Positions 1-6,994 of a DNA stretch of 25,559 nt are shown here, piece after piece (positions within the stretch are counted from its first letter, which is position 1; each line of letters starts with the position of its first letter). The stretch covers positions 1 through 25,559 of the forward strand of contig CAZGYE010000042.1 of NCBI GenBank assembly GCA_964530165.1, read 5' to 3'. This DNA is from CAZGYE01 sp964530165 (GTDB lineage Bacteria; Planctomycetota; Planctomycetia; Planctomycetales; Planctomycetaceae). A program made the position numbers and the translations under genes. Below the pieces are notes generated by a model. The model searched no databases, was not told the DNA's origin, and worked only from the letters and a program-made list of their open reading frames with translations.

Positions 1-171
1 GATGTCGATGTTCGTCGGGTTGTAGAACATCGGCGTCTCAGCCCAGACGGTCGTCTGCAATCCCTTCGGCAGGCGGAAATACTCCGGCGAAACTCCGTCG
101 GCAGCGCAGACGGACGCTGCCGTCAACAGCAACAAGCCGGCCAGAAAATACAGGCGGTCGTCATGGGGCAT
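1..171 (-). CDS. PVC-type membrane-bound dehydrogenase, N-terminal fragment
   Basis: Only the first 57 codons are in the window; the gene continues past the left edge. The start is ATG at 171 on the minus strand, with a GGAG ribosome site at 180-183, 8 nt upstream. The protein begins MPHDDRLYFLAGLLLLTAAS, a signal peptide probably cut after the following VCAA. The mature start reads PEYFRLPKGLQTTVWAETPM followed by FYNPTNIDI. That wording (VWAE, P-M, NPTNID) is typical of large planctomycete proteins that join a PQQ/sorbosone-dehydrogenase-like beta-propeller to a PVC-type haem-binding cytochrome c domain. Neither the propeller nor any CXXCH motif is visible here, so family assignment rests on this N-terminal signature alone. 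Such proteins are exported and are thought to oxidise sugars or related substrates. Confidence 0.72.
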   Translation of the reverse strand, partial: MPHDDRLYFLAGLLLLTAASVCAADGVSPEYFRLPKGLQTTVWAETPMFYNPTNIDI

Positions 172-577
172 CACTTTTGCTCCGATCGCGCTCGGTACCT
201 TTGACACGGGCAAAGCTCCGGCTGAACCGCGATTGCGATTAAAAGCCCACGGACGGTATCCCGTGGGTCCCGCCAGCTGCCACCGGCGGGCCTTCGCGGC
301 TCGGCAGGAGCCTCGCCCTCCCTTTTCAAACACACTCTATCAAATCTTAACACGCTCGCATCCGGCACGGCAATTGTCTCGGTGTTTGGTCTCTTTCGAC
401 GCGACCGGTCTCAACGCAACAAAGCAGCGGATTGACTCCACAAATCGTTGACGTGACGGTGGAGTCCCGCAAGAATAGAACCAATTGCAAGGCCCGCACT
501 CATCAGCCGAGGTCGGTGGTCCTTGCATCCTACTGCGATTCGCCCGAGTTTCTCTTTCACCCGTTCTGGAGGTCGCC
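172..577. other. Intergenic region between divergent genes
   Basis: About 400 bases lie between the minus-strand dehydrogenase start and the sialidase start. The only clear structure is a composite palindromic repeat at 242-322 (listed separately). No open frame here has a convincing composition or ribosome site. Promoters for both flanking genes must lie in this stretch, but no consensus -35/-10 pair could be fixed by eye. Confidence 0.5.
242..322. repeat. REP-like composite palindromic element, copy 1
   Basis: Two adjacent hairpins are visible. The first pairs CCCACGG (246-252) with CCGTGGG (261-267). The second pairs CCCGCC (269-274) with GGCGGG (285-290). They are followed by a GGCTC/GAGCC hairpin (299-303 with 309-313) in a GAGGCTCC-type context. 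The first two hairpins recur, in opposite orientation and with scattered differences, at 6732-6785. The two-hairpin design resembles bacterial REP/BIME elements. Any function, such as a transcription end or mRNA stability, is inferred. Confidence 0.7.
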
Positions 578-1744
578 ATGAGACGCCATTGGATCTCAAC
601 TCTGCTGTTCGTCGTCCTGCCGGCCGGAGCGGCGCTGGCCGAGCCGATGCTCACTCACGTCGATGTGTTTACGTCCGGGAAGGATGGCTATCACACGTTT
701 CGCATCCCAGCCGTCGCGACGGCCCCGGACGGGTCGCTGATCGCGCTGGCTGAAGCGCGGAAGTACAACAGCGCCGATCCAGGCTTTCACAACAACGACA
801 TCGACCTGGTCGTGAAGCGGAGCACCGACAGTGGACGGACGTGGTCGCCGCTTAAGGTGCTCGACGATCCCGGCGAGCGGTGGTCGGCCTGCAATCCGGC
901 GACGGTGGTGGATCGCGGCAAAGGCCGCGTTTGGGTGTTTCACGTCCGTACCAAGCCGGATCGCAGCAGTCGGACGTCTCGACCCGGCACCGACGACGCC
1001 ACAACGTGGGCCCGGTACAGCGACGACAACGGCCAAACCTGGTCCAAGCCGATCGACATCACCAAAGTGGCCCGCGACGTGGAGAACTGGGGCTGCGCGT
1101 GCTTCGGTCCCGGCGGCCCCATTCAGGACAGAAAGGGCCGGTTGATTGTCCCGTTGTCCAGAACGACCGGACGGCGGAATTCTGCGGGCAAGCTGGTCGG
1201 CGGATCTTGGAACGCGTTCGTCATCTTCAGCGACGACGACGGCCGCACCTGGCAGCGAGGCCAACTGCTGCCCGGAGGCGACCGGACCAACGAGAACCAG
1301 TTGGTGGAGCTGGCCGACGGGCGCATCCTGATGGACGCCCGCCAGATGAGCGGCCCGCATCGCTGGCTGGCGACCAGCAGCGACGGCGGACAGACGTGGT
1401 CCAAGCTGCGGCCGGGAGAGACCGTTTCACCGGTCGCCTGCGCGATCGAGCGCTGCACGCTGAAATCAGCCGGCGCTGACCGCAACCGCATCGTGTGGTC
1501 CGGCCCCAAAGGACCGGGCCGCGCCAACCTGGTGGTGCGAACCAGCTACGACGAAGGCCAAACCTTCACCAACGAGCGGCTGATCTCATCCAACCGGGCC
1601 GCCTATTCCGATCTCACCATCCTCAAAGACGGAACGGTGGGCATCCTGTGGGAGCGCGGCGCGAAACGCGGGTACGAGTTCATCACGTTCTCGCGGCTGA
1701 ACCTGGAATTCCTGGATTCGGGGACCCCTTCACCGGCAAAATAG
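578..1744 (+). CDS. Secreted sialidase (GH33-type exo-alpha-sialidase)
   Basis: This protein of 388 residues most likely removes terminal sialic acids from glycans outside the cytoplasm. The start is ATG 578, preceded by TGGAGG 7 nt upstream; longer upstream starts lack both a ribosome site and a signal peptide. Residues 1-21 (MRRHWISTLLFVVLPAGAALA) form a signal peptide. The F-R-I-P motif that supplies the first carboxylate-binding arginine is at 41-44. N-N-D-I-D-L follows at 72-77, where the family's acid/base aspartate lies. Five Asp-box repeats are visible: STDSGRTW, SDDNGQTW, SDDDGRTW, SSDGGQTW and SYDEGQTF. The later AAYSDL and LWERG segments fit the Tyr/Glu nucleophile region. The six-bladed propeller looks complete. 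No carbohydrate-binding module is present. A sialidase-like esterase or a different glycan specificity cannot be excluded. Confidence 0.9.
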   Translation: MRRHWISTLLFVVLPAGAALAEPMLTHVDVFTSGKDGYHTFRIPAVATAPDGSLIALAEARKYNSADPGFHNNDIDLVVKRSTDSGRTWSPLKVLDDPGERWSACNPATVVDRGKGRVWVFHVRTKPDRSSRTSRPGTDDATTWARYSDDNGQTWSKPIDITKVARDVENWGCACFGPGGPIQDRKGRLIVPLSRTTGRRNSAGKLVGGSWNAFVIFSDDDGRTWQRGQLLPGGDRTNENQLVELADGRILMDARQMSGPHRWLATSSDGGQTWSKLRPGETVSPVACAIERCTLKSAGADRNRIVWSGPKGPGRANLVVRTSYDEGQTFTNERLISSNRAAYSDLTILKDGTVGILWERGAKRGYEFITFSRLNLEFLDSGTPSPAK

Positions 1745-1923
1745 CGTCGACGAATTCTGCGCGGCCCTGCCATACGCGGATTGATGAGAACTGCGGGTAA
1801 AACGCGAGGGTAGTCGATCTCTTCGATCACTGCGGCCTTGTTGGTACGGGGCAAAGCATGCCTGACTACGTCGATGCGTCGAGCTAATTCTGCAATGATA
1901 TCACGGTTTTCCGTCTCTGTCAT
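1603..1923 (-). CDS. Possible small hypothetical protein or gene remnant
   Basis: A minus-strand frame starts at ATG 1923 with GAGG 8 nt upstream (SD-like) and runs 106 codons. Its first 60 residues lie in the otherwise empty gap after the sialidase and have natural-looking composition: MTETENRDIIAELARRIDVV, then ALPRTNKAAVIEEIDYPRVL. The remainder overlaps the sialidase 3' end antisense and reads as arginine-rich shadow sequence. The likeliest reading is the surviving 5' end of a gene whose 3' part has been lost, or a chance frame. It matches no family I recognise. Confidence 0.22.
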   Translation of the reverse strand: MTETENRDIIAELARRIDVVRHALPRTNKAAVIEEIDYPRVLPAVLINPRMAGPRRIRRRYFAGEGVPESRNSRFSRENVMNSYPRFAPRSHRMPTVPSLRMVRSE

Positions 1924-2011
1924 CGGGGACCTCGGAAGGTAGATTGCCGCCACGGTATTGAAGGCGTAGAATGCAACGAACGACGATACCGCAATCTGCG
2001 AATCTGGAGCG

Positions 2012-3040
2012 ATGAAAACCATGAGCGAAGAGCACCGAGCCGTTTCACGGCGTGAGTTTGTCAAGGGCACGGGAGCGATCATCGGCGGCGCGGCGGCGTC
2101 GAGTGCGTTGGGACTGGGCGGCGTCTGTGCCGCCGCTGAGAAGCAGGACCTCAAGGTGCCCCAGGTGGTGCTGGGCCGAACGGGCGCCAAGGTGTCGCGG
2201 CTGGGGATCGGCTGTGCGTGGTTCCAGCGGAAGCGAGTGGGACCCGAAGACGTCCGCAAGGTGCTGCACCACGCGTTGGACCTGGACGTGAATTACCTCG
2301 ACGTGGCCCCCAACTACGGCAACGAGGAGACCGGCTTCTCGGAAGTGAAGATGGGCCCCACGATCAAGGAGATCCGCGACAAGGTGTTCCTGGTGACCAA
2401 GGTTGAGGAACCCACCTACGAGGGAACCTGGAAGCTCTTGCGTCAGAGCATGAAGCGGCTCAAGACGGATCACTTCGACCTGGTGCACATCCACAACTTC
2501 GGCCACGAGCCGCGGTTCCCCGACCTCAAACTCACCCTGAGCGACAAAGGAACGCTCGGCGCGTTGCGCGAGGCGAAGAAAAAGGGCGTGATTCGGTTCA
2601 TCGGCGCCAGCGGGCACCTGCACCCGTCTCGATTCCACGCCGTGCTGGATACCGGCGAGATCGACGTGATCATGAACGCGGTCAACCTCGTGGCGCGGCA
2701 CGTCTACGATTTCGAGAACAAGGTCTGGGCCCGGGCGAGCCGCGAAAAGGTCGGCCTGGTGGCGATGAAGGTGCTCGGCGGCTTGCCCAGCCGCGACCTT
2801 CTGGGATATCGCCTGCCCGAAGAACACTATGAGAACGCGATTCGCTATGCGCTTTCCGTTCCGGGGATACGCTGCGCCGTCATCGGCATCGAGACCGTCG
2901 CCGAGTTGAGACAGGCCGCCCAGACGGTCGCACGGTTCAAGCCGCTCAGCGAAAAAGAATCGCGGGAGCTGAATAAGTTGGGCCGGCAATTGGCCGGCAC
3001 GAAACCGTGGAAGGAGGTCTACGGGACGCCGGTGACATAG
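2012..3040 (+). CDS. Tat-exported aldo/keto reductase
   Basis: This NAD(P)H-dependent carbonyl or sugar oxidoreductase has 342 residues. A twin-arginine signal, SRREFVKGTG at 12-21, followed by an Ala/Gly-rich hydrophobic stretch to about residue 41, predicts export of the folded enzyme. The AKR catalytic tetrad is visible: Asp97 and Tyr102 (LDVAPNYG), Lys130 (FLVTK) and His161 (DLVHIH). The C-terminal ALSVPGIRCAVIGIETVAEL segment is the family's cofactor-binding loop region. ATG 2012 is used here; a second in-frame ATG at 2021 is better spaced from the GGAG at 2006-2009 and may be the real start. It ends 11 nt before the next gene, so the two are probably co-transcribed. The substrate is unknown. 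Confidence 0.9.
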   Translation: MKTMSEEHRAVSRREFVKGTGAIIGGAAASSALGLGGVCAAAEKQDLKVPQVVLGRTGAKVSRLGIGCAWFQRKRVGPEDVRKVLHHALDLDVNYLDVAPNYGNEETGFSEVKMGPTIKEIRDKVFLVTKVEEPTYEGTWKLLRQSMKRLKTDHFDLVHIHNFGHEPRFPDLKLTLSDKGTLGALREAKKKGVIRFIGASGHLHPSRFHAVLDTGEIDVIMNAVNLVARHVYDFENKVWARASREKVGLVAMKVLGGLPSRDLLGYRLPEEHYENAIRYALSVPGIRCAVIGIETVAELRQAAQTVARFKPLSEKESRELNKLGRQLAGTKPWKEVYGTPVT

Positions 3041-3051
3041 AAACCAGAGAA

Positions 3052-3999
3052 ATGGTCGAAGGACAACCGCACGTCGTGACCGGCGCCTTTGGGTATTCCG
3101 GGAAATACATCGCCCGGCGTCTGCTGGATCGAGGTCATGAGGTATGCACTCTGACCAATTCTCCCGATCGTGAGAATCCCTTTGACGGCAACGTGCAGGC
3201 GCACCGGTTCCACTTCGACGAGCCTGCCCAACTCGTCGACGCATTGCGAGGCGCATCGGTCCTTTACAACACCTATTGGGTCCGGTTCAATTACGGGGAC
3301 TTCCAACACTCGCTGGCGGTCGAGAATACGCTCACGTTGTTTGCCGCGGCCAAGGAAGCGGGAGTTCGCCGGGTGGTGCACATCAGCATCACCAACCCCT
3401 CGGAAGACTCCCCGCTCGAGTACTTCAGCGGCAAGGCCCGGCTCGAACGGGCGTTGATCGATTCGGGTCTCTCCTACGCCATTCTGCGGCCGACGGTCTT
3501 GTTCGGCCCGGAGGACATCCTGATCAACAACATCGCCTGGCTGCTGCGGCGCGTTCCGGTATTCGGCGTGTTCGGAGACGGCATGTACAGGCTGCAGCCG
3601 ATTTATGTGGACGACCTGGCCGAGCTGGCCGTCGAGCAAGGCGGCCGCGAGGAGAACTGCATCATCGACGCGATCGGCCCCGAGACGTTCACCTATCGCG
3701 GCCTGGTGGAAGCGATCGGCTCTGCGATCGGAAGACGCCGGCCCATCGTCTCCATCCCCGCGTGGCTGGGCTATTTTGTGGGGGCGCTGCTGGGAAAAAT
3801 CGTCGGGGACGTGATCATCACGCGAGAGGAAATCGAGGGCCTGATGGCGGACCTGTTGTATACCGATTCACCGCCGGCCGGCCAAACCAAGCTCACCGAC
3901 TGGATGAAAGAAAATTCCACGACACTGGGTGTTCGCTACGCCAGCGAGCTGGCGCGCCGGCGAGACCGAGAGAAGGCCTACGGCGTTCCCACGAAATAG
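3052..3999 (+). CDS. NAD(P)-dependent epimerase/dehydratase-like SDR protein
   Basis: This cytoplasmic Rossmann-fold protein has 315 residues and no signal peptide. The N-terminal VVTGAFGYSGKYIARRLLDR carries the glycine-rich nucleotide-binding motif (GxxGxxG) directly after the first beta strand. A Y-F-S-G-K segment in the middle matches the YxxxK catalytic pair of extended or atypical short-chain dehydrogenases. The following LRPTVLFGPED and PIYVDDLAELAV segments are typical of the NAD-dependent epimerase and NmrA/NDUFA9-like groups. ATG 3052 is preferred because it begins right before the Rossmann strand; a GTG at 3007 would overlap the upstream gene and adds unrelated residues. The ribosome site is weak (AGAGA). 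It probably forms an operon with the aldo/keto reductase. The substrate cannot be told. Confidence 0.85.
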   Translation: MVEGQPHVVTGAFGYSGKYIARRLLDRGHEVCTLTNSPDRENPFDGNVQAHRFHFDEPAQLVDALRGASVLYNTYWVRFNYGDFQHSLAVENTLTLFAAAKEAGVRRVVHISITNPSEDSPLEYFSGKARLERALIDSGLSYAILRPTVLFGPEDILINNIAWLLRRVPVFGVFGDGMYRLQPIYVDDLAELAVEQGGREENCIIDAIGPETFTYRGLVEAIGSAIGRRRPIVSIPAWLGYFVGALLGKIVGDVIITREEIEGLMADLLYTDSPPAGQTKLTDWMKENSTTLGVRYASELARRRDREKAYGVPTK

Positions 4000-4036
4000 C
4001 CGCGGGTGAATACCCGCGGATATGCATCCGCGGCTA
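3997..4036. terminator. Palindrome cluster between convergent genes, possible bidirectional terminator
   Basis: The perfect inverted repeat CCGCGGGT-GAAT-ACCCGCGG occupies 4000-4019. A second pairing is possible between TAGCCGCGG (3997-4005, overlapping the stop codon) and CCGCGGCTA (4028-4036), so the two structures are mutually exclusive. It lies in the 76-nt gap between two converging genes. There is no U-run on either side, so a classical intrinsic terminator is not shown. It may instead be a dispersed repeat. Confidence 0.5.
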
Positions 4037-4075
4037 GCGGGCGATGACGACAGAAGCAAACTGACAATCAATCAT

Positions 4076-6646
4076 TCACTGCGTCACGTTCAACTTGTAC
4101 GACACCGTCGTGTTTTTGCCGAACTGATCGCTGATTTTGTAGAGAACTGCGTGTGTGCCGGCCTGGGTCGGGGTGCCGGAGATCACGCCGGTCGACGCGT
4201 CCAGCGACAGGCCGGGGGGAAGCTGCTGGGCCGTGAAGCTCTGTTCCTCACGGTCCCAGAACGCGGCGTTGTAGGAGGACTGTTTGCTGCGCCGGCAGCG
4301 CAGGTCGCCGATCGAGCGGATTACCCCCGGTTGGTCACGGAACGCCTTGCCCACCGTCGCGGCTTTCACCGGCCGGGTGTAGACGAACGGCCGGGGAACC
4401 TCGGCATAGTCTGAGGGTCCGCTCTCGTTGCCCCGCTCGTCGACGGCCACGATACGATAGTAGGCCCGGTTGGTGTTGGGCAGCTTCAGCTCCGGTCCGA
4501 CAACCTGCAGCGATGGTGTCTCAGTCCGGCTGATGAGGTTCGCCGGCGTCTTGACCGACCCGGCGTCCGGGGCGTTTGCCGGCTTGGCGACGAACTCCTC
4601 CATCGTCCGCACGAACCCCTTGCCGCGAAAGACCAGGGACTCGGTATCGCTCGTGGAGAATCCCTTCTCATCGCTGCCGTACACTTTGTAGGCGACCGGT
4701 GCCCTGCCCTGCGGATTGGCCCGCCACGAAAGCACCAGCCCGCCATCGTCGTCGTGTGGGATGAGTTTCACGTCCAACGGCACGCCCGGTGCATTCACCT
4801 GGAAGCGGAACGTACGACTCCACGGTCCCCACACACCGGTCGAGTCGCGGGCCCGCACCCGCCAGTAGTAGGTGGTCTGGGGATTGAGCAGGCCGACGTA
4901 GGGAACCGTCCATTCCGGTTTCCCTTTCGACGGAGTGTGCGAGGTGAGCTTCTCGAAATTCGGGGAAAGAGGCCATCGCATGTCGGCATGCCGGGAAAGC
5001 TCGAAGTGGTAGTCGACGATCTTGTCGCCGTCCGGATCGGTCGCCGGCTCCCACCGAAACTTGACGCGTGTGCCCTCGACGGTTGCCCCGTCACCCGGCG
5101 TGACGGCCGCGGCCGGCGAGCCCGGCGGATGTGCCGTCGTCCTCTCCACCCACCGATGCGTGATCCGTACCATGCGCAGCTCTTCGCTCTCGTCGGAATA
5201 GACGATCCGGTTGCTTCCCACCTCCAACTCCGGCAGCGACAGCAGCGACGTCTGGATATCGTGGTCGAAGACGGGCGCCTGGGCGACGGCTCCCGCCTCG
5301 AGGACCAACTGCAGGGAGAAGTTGTACGTCGGCTTTCCTCGCGGCGAGACGACCTCATCGAGCGTCGCCGTCAGTGGATGCTCGCCGGGCTGCTTCACCG
5401 ACGCGAGCGTTTGCCAGTCGGCCTTGCCCGCCCGATAACGCCAATGAGCGGCCGCACCCTCCGCCAAACGGACCTGGCAAGTCGCCTGTCCCCCCACAAA
5501 AACATACGGGCTGCCGAACGACCAGGTGATCCGCGCCGGCTCGGCAGGGTTCGTCGGTTTGATGGTCGCCGACGGGGCGTCGAAAGTCGCATTCTCTGCG
5601 GTTTGCACGCCGCGCTGCGCAAACTCGGTTGTCAAGTCCGGCTGATACCGCAACTTGCCGTTGCGCATGTTGTCGTAAGCCGTGGCGCCCCAACCGGAGC
5701 GCAAGTCGCCCAGGCCGTCTCGTTGCTTTTGACCTTTCTTGAGCTGGCGCCCACCCGTGTACTGCTTGCCGATGTGATCCCAGCGGAACTCGATGGACTC
5801 GCCGGGCCTGAGGGTCAAGTCCATCGAGTGCCGGGTGGCCGTGCCGTGATCTCCCTTCCGCTCGCCCTCGTACACGTACAGCGATGCGGAGAACTCATCC
5901 CTTTGCCGGCTGTCCGCGCTGCCGATCCCGTAGGTGTGCGTGCGTTTGACCAGGTCGTGGTCGCGCACGACCTCGGCGGCCGAGGCGATGGTCTGATTGT
6001 CTCGCTTCAGACAGATCACGTGCTCGTCGCTGTCCAGCAGATGGAACGCCTCCTCGTAGAACACTTCGGTGACGACATGCCCGATCGGATAGCCGCGGCG
6101 AGTCGTCAGCCCGGCAACCTTCCACAGGTCGTTGATCGCCTGGGCCTCGTTGCCGCAGAGGGTGTAGCCGTAGACGTTCAGCGATTTCAAAGCGTCGCTG
6201 CATTCCCCGTCCCAGGTGCAGGCGTGGAATCGATTTCGCCGCCGCAATTCCCAAATGGCCCGCGCCTTGTCGGCCGGGCTGGTGTAAGAACCGGCCGCCT
6301 CAGCCACAATGTCTTCGAGCGTTTGCCAATTGCGTTTGCCGCCCACCACAATCCGCGGATTGCGCACGTCGGTGTCTCCGACGTTCTCGATCGAGAGCGA
6401 GCGGTTCGGCTGCCAACCCTGCACGAACGCCGCATAGCCGATCGGCATCCGCGTCATGGTCCCGTCGATGGTGCCTCGAAACTTGATCTCATAAATGTGG
6501 TCGCTTTGACTGACGAGTTCGACGTGGTCTTGCGGCTTGTCATCGGGACGGTCTTGGTAAGGCGTCTTCGGCTCGCCGATCTTCGCCGCAAACAACGGCG
6601 CCGAGATGAGGACCACCAGCAACAACGTGGGGACCTTTGACGTCAT
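4076..6646 (-). CDS. Secreted transglutaminase-like protein with fibronectin-III and Ig-like modules
   Basis: The protein has 856 residues. The start is ATG 6646 with GGGAG 7 nt upstream; residues 1-21 are a signal peptide. A transglutaminase/protease-fold core spans about 125-215. It has a candidate Cys164-His190-Asp205 triad (YTLCGNEAQA, GHVVTEVFY, HLLDSDEH). A long beta-rich region follows, then two fibronectin-III-like modules at about 515-750, including TTYYWRVRARDSTGVWGPWS and YKVYGSDEKGFS. The C-terminus is a putative Ig/cadherin-like domain with PPGLSLDASTGVISGTPTQA near residue 820. It is paralogous along its whole length to the divergent gene at 6995. Bacterial members of this fold are usually cysteine proteases or amidases rather than cross-linkers, so peptide or glycopeptide cleavage is plausible. 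The true substrate is unknown. Confidence 0.8.
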   Translation of the reverse strand: MTSKVPTLLLVVLISAPLFAAKIGEPKTPYQDRPDDKPQDHVELVSQSDHIYEIKFRGTIDGTMTRMPIGYAAFVQGWQPNRSLSIENVGDTDVRNPRIVVGGKRNWQTLEDIVAEAAGSYTSPADKARAIWELRRRNRFHACTWDGECSDALKSLNVYGYTLCGNEAQAINDLWKVAGLTTRRGYPIGHVVTEVFYEEAFHLLDSDEHVICLKRDNQTIASAAEVVRDHDLVKRTHTYGIGSADSRQRDEFSASLYVYEGERKGDHGTATRHSMDLTLRPGESIEFRWDHIGKQYTGGRQLKKGQKQRDGLGDLRSGWGATAYDNMRNGKLRYQPDLTTEFAQRGVQTAENATFDAPSATIKPTNPAEPARITWSFGSPYVFVGGQATCQVRLAEGAAAHWRYRAGKADWQTLASVKQPGEHPLTATLDEVVSPRGKPTYNFSLQLVLEAGAVAQAPVFDHDIQTSLLSLPELEVGSNRIVYSDESEELRMVRITHRWVERTTAHPPGSPAAAVTPGDGATVEGTRVKFRWEPATDPDGDKIVDYHFELSRHADMRWPLSPNFEKLTSHTPSKGKPEWTVPYVGLLNPQTTYYWRVRARDSTGVWGPWSRTFRFQVNAPGVPLDVKLIPHDDDGGLVLSWRANPQGRAPVAYKVYGSDEKGFSTSDTESLVFRGKGFVRTMEEFVAKPANAPDAGSVKTPANLISRTETPSLQVVGPELKLPNTNRAYYRIVAVDERGNESGPSDYAEVPRPFVYTRPVKAATVGKAFRDQPGVIRSIGDLRCRRSKQSSYNAAFWDREEQSFTAQQLPPGLSLDASTGVISGTPTQAGTHAVLYKISDQFGKNTTVSYKLNVTQ

Positions 6647-6994
6647 GAACCGTCTCCCTTTTCTCCAAAGCCGACGAGCACATTCGATGTCGATGGATTA
6701 TAGCCGGTTTCGCGCCCGTGCTGTACCAAGCAAAGCCCGCCGGTGGCAACCGGCGGGACCCCACGGGCCGCCGCCCGTGGGCTTTGACGGCTCAAAGGCG
6801 ATTTCCACGACGTTGCGGCTGGCGAATCTCAAAGCATGTCCTGCGCACGCCGGTTGACGACGGCCCGGATGCTGGATACCGTCAAAGGAGTCACGACGAG
6901 CGATCTCTAGCCGGCGTTGCCAGCCGGAAGGCTGCCTGCAAGCCGGCCGTTTGTCGCTCTGACGCGTCATCGGTCAAGCAAAGAGAGCCAAGAG
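6647..6994. other. Divergent intergenic region between paralogues
   Basis: These 348 bases separate the start codons of the two transglutaminase-like paralogues. They contain the second REP-like element (6732-6785) and otherwise no credible gene. Both promoters must lie here. No operator dyad shared by the two start regions was found by eye. Confidence 0.5.
6732..6785. repeat. REP-like palindromic element, copy 2 (inverted relative to copy 1)
   Basis: A 54-nt element is bounded by AAAGCCC at the left and GGGCTTT at the right. It contains the hairpin CCCGCCGGT/ACCGGCGGG (6736-6756) and the hairpin CCCACGGGC/GCCCGTGGG (6760-6781). Its reverse complement matches 242-292 apart from scattered differences. 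The outer ends also pair with each other, so the whole unit can fold as one cruciform. Confidence 0.75.

Noticed and set aside
4754..6640. Long plus-strand open frame of 628 codons
   Set aside because: It lies fully antisense to the transglutaminase-like gene, is rich in Arg/Val/Leu/Gly typical of mirror frames in GC-rich DNA, and shows no motif or ribosome site.
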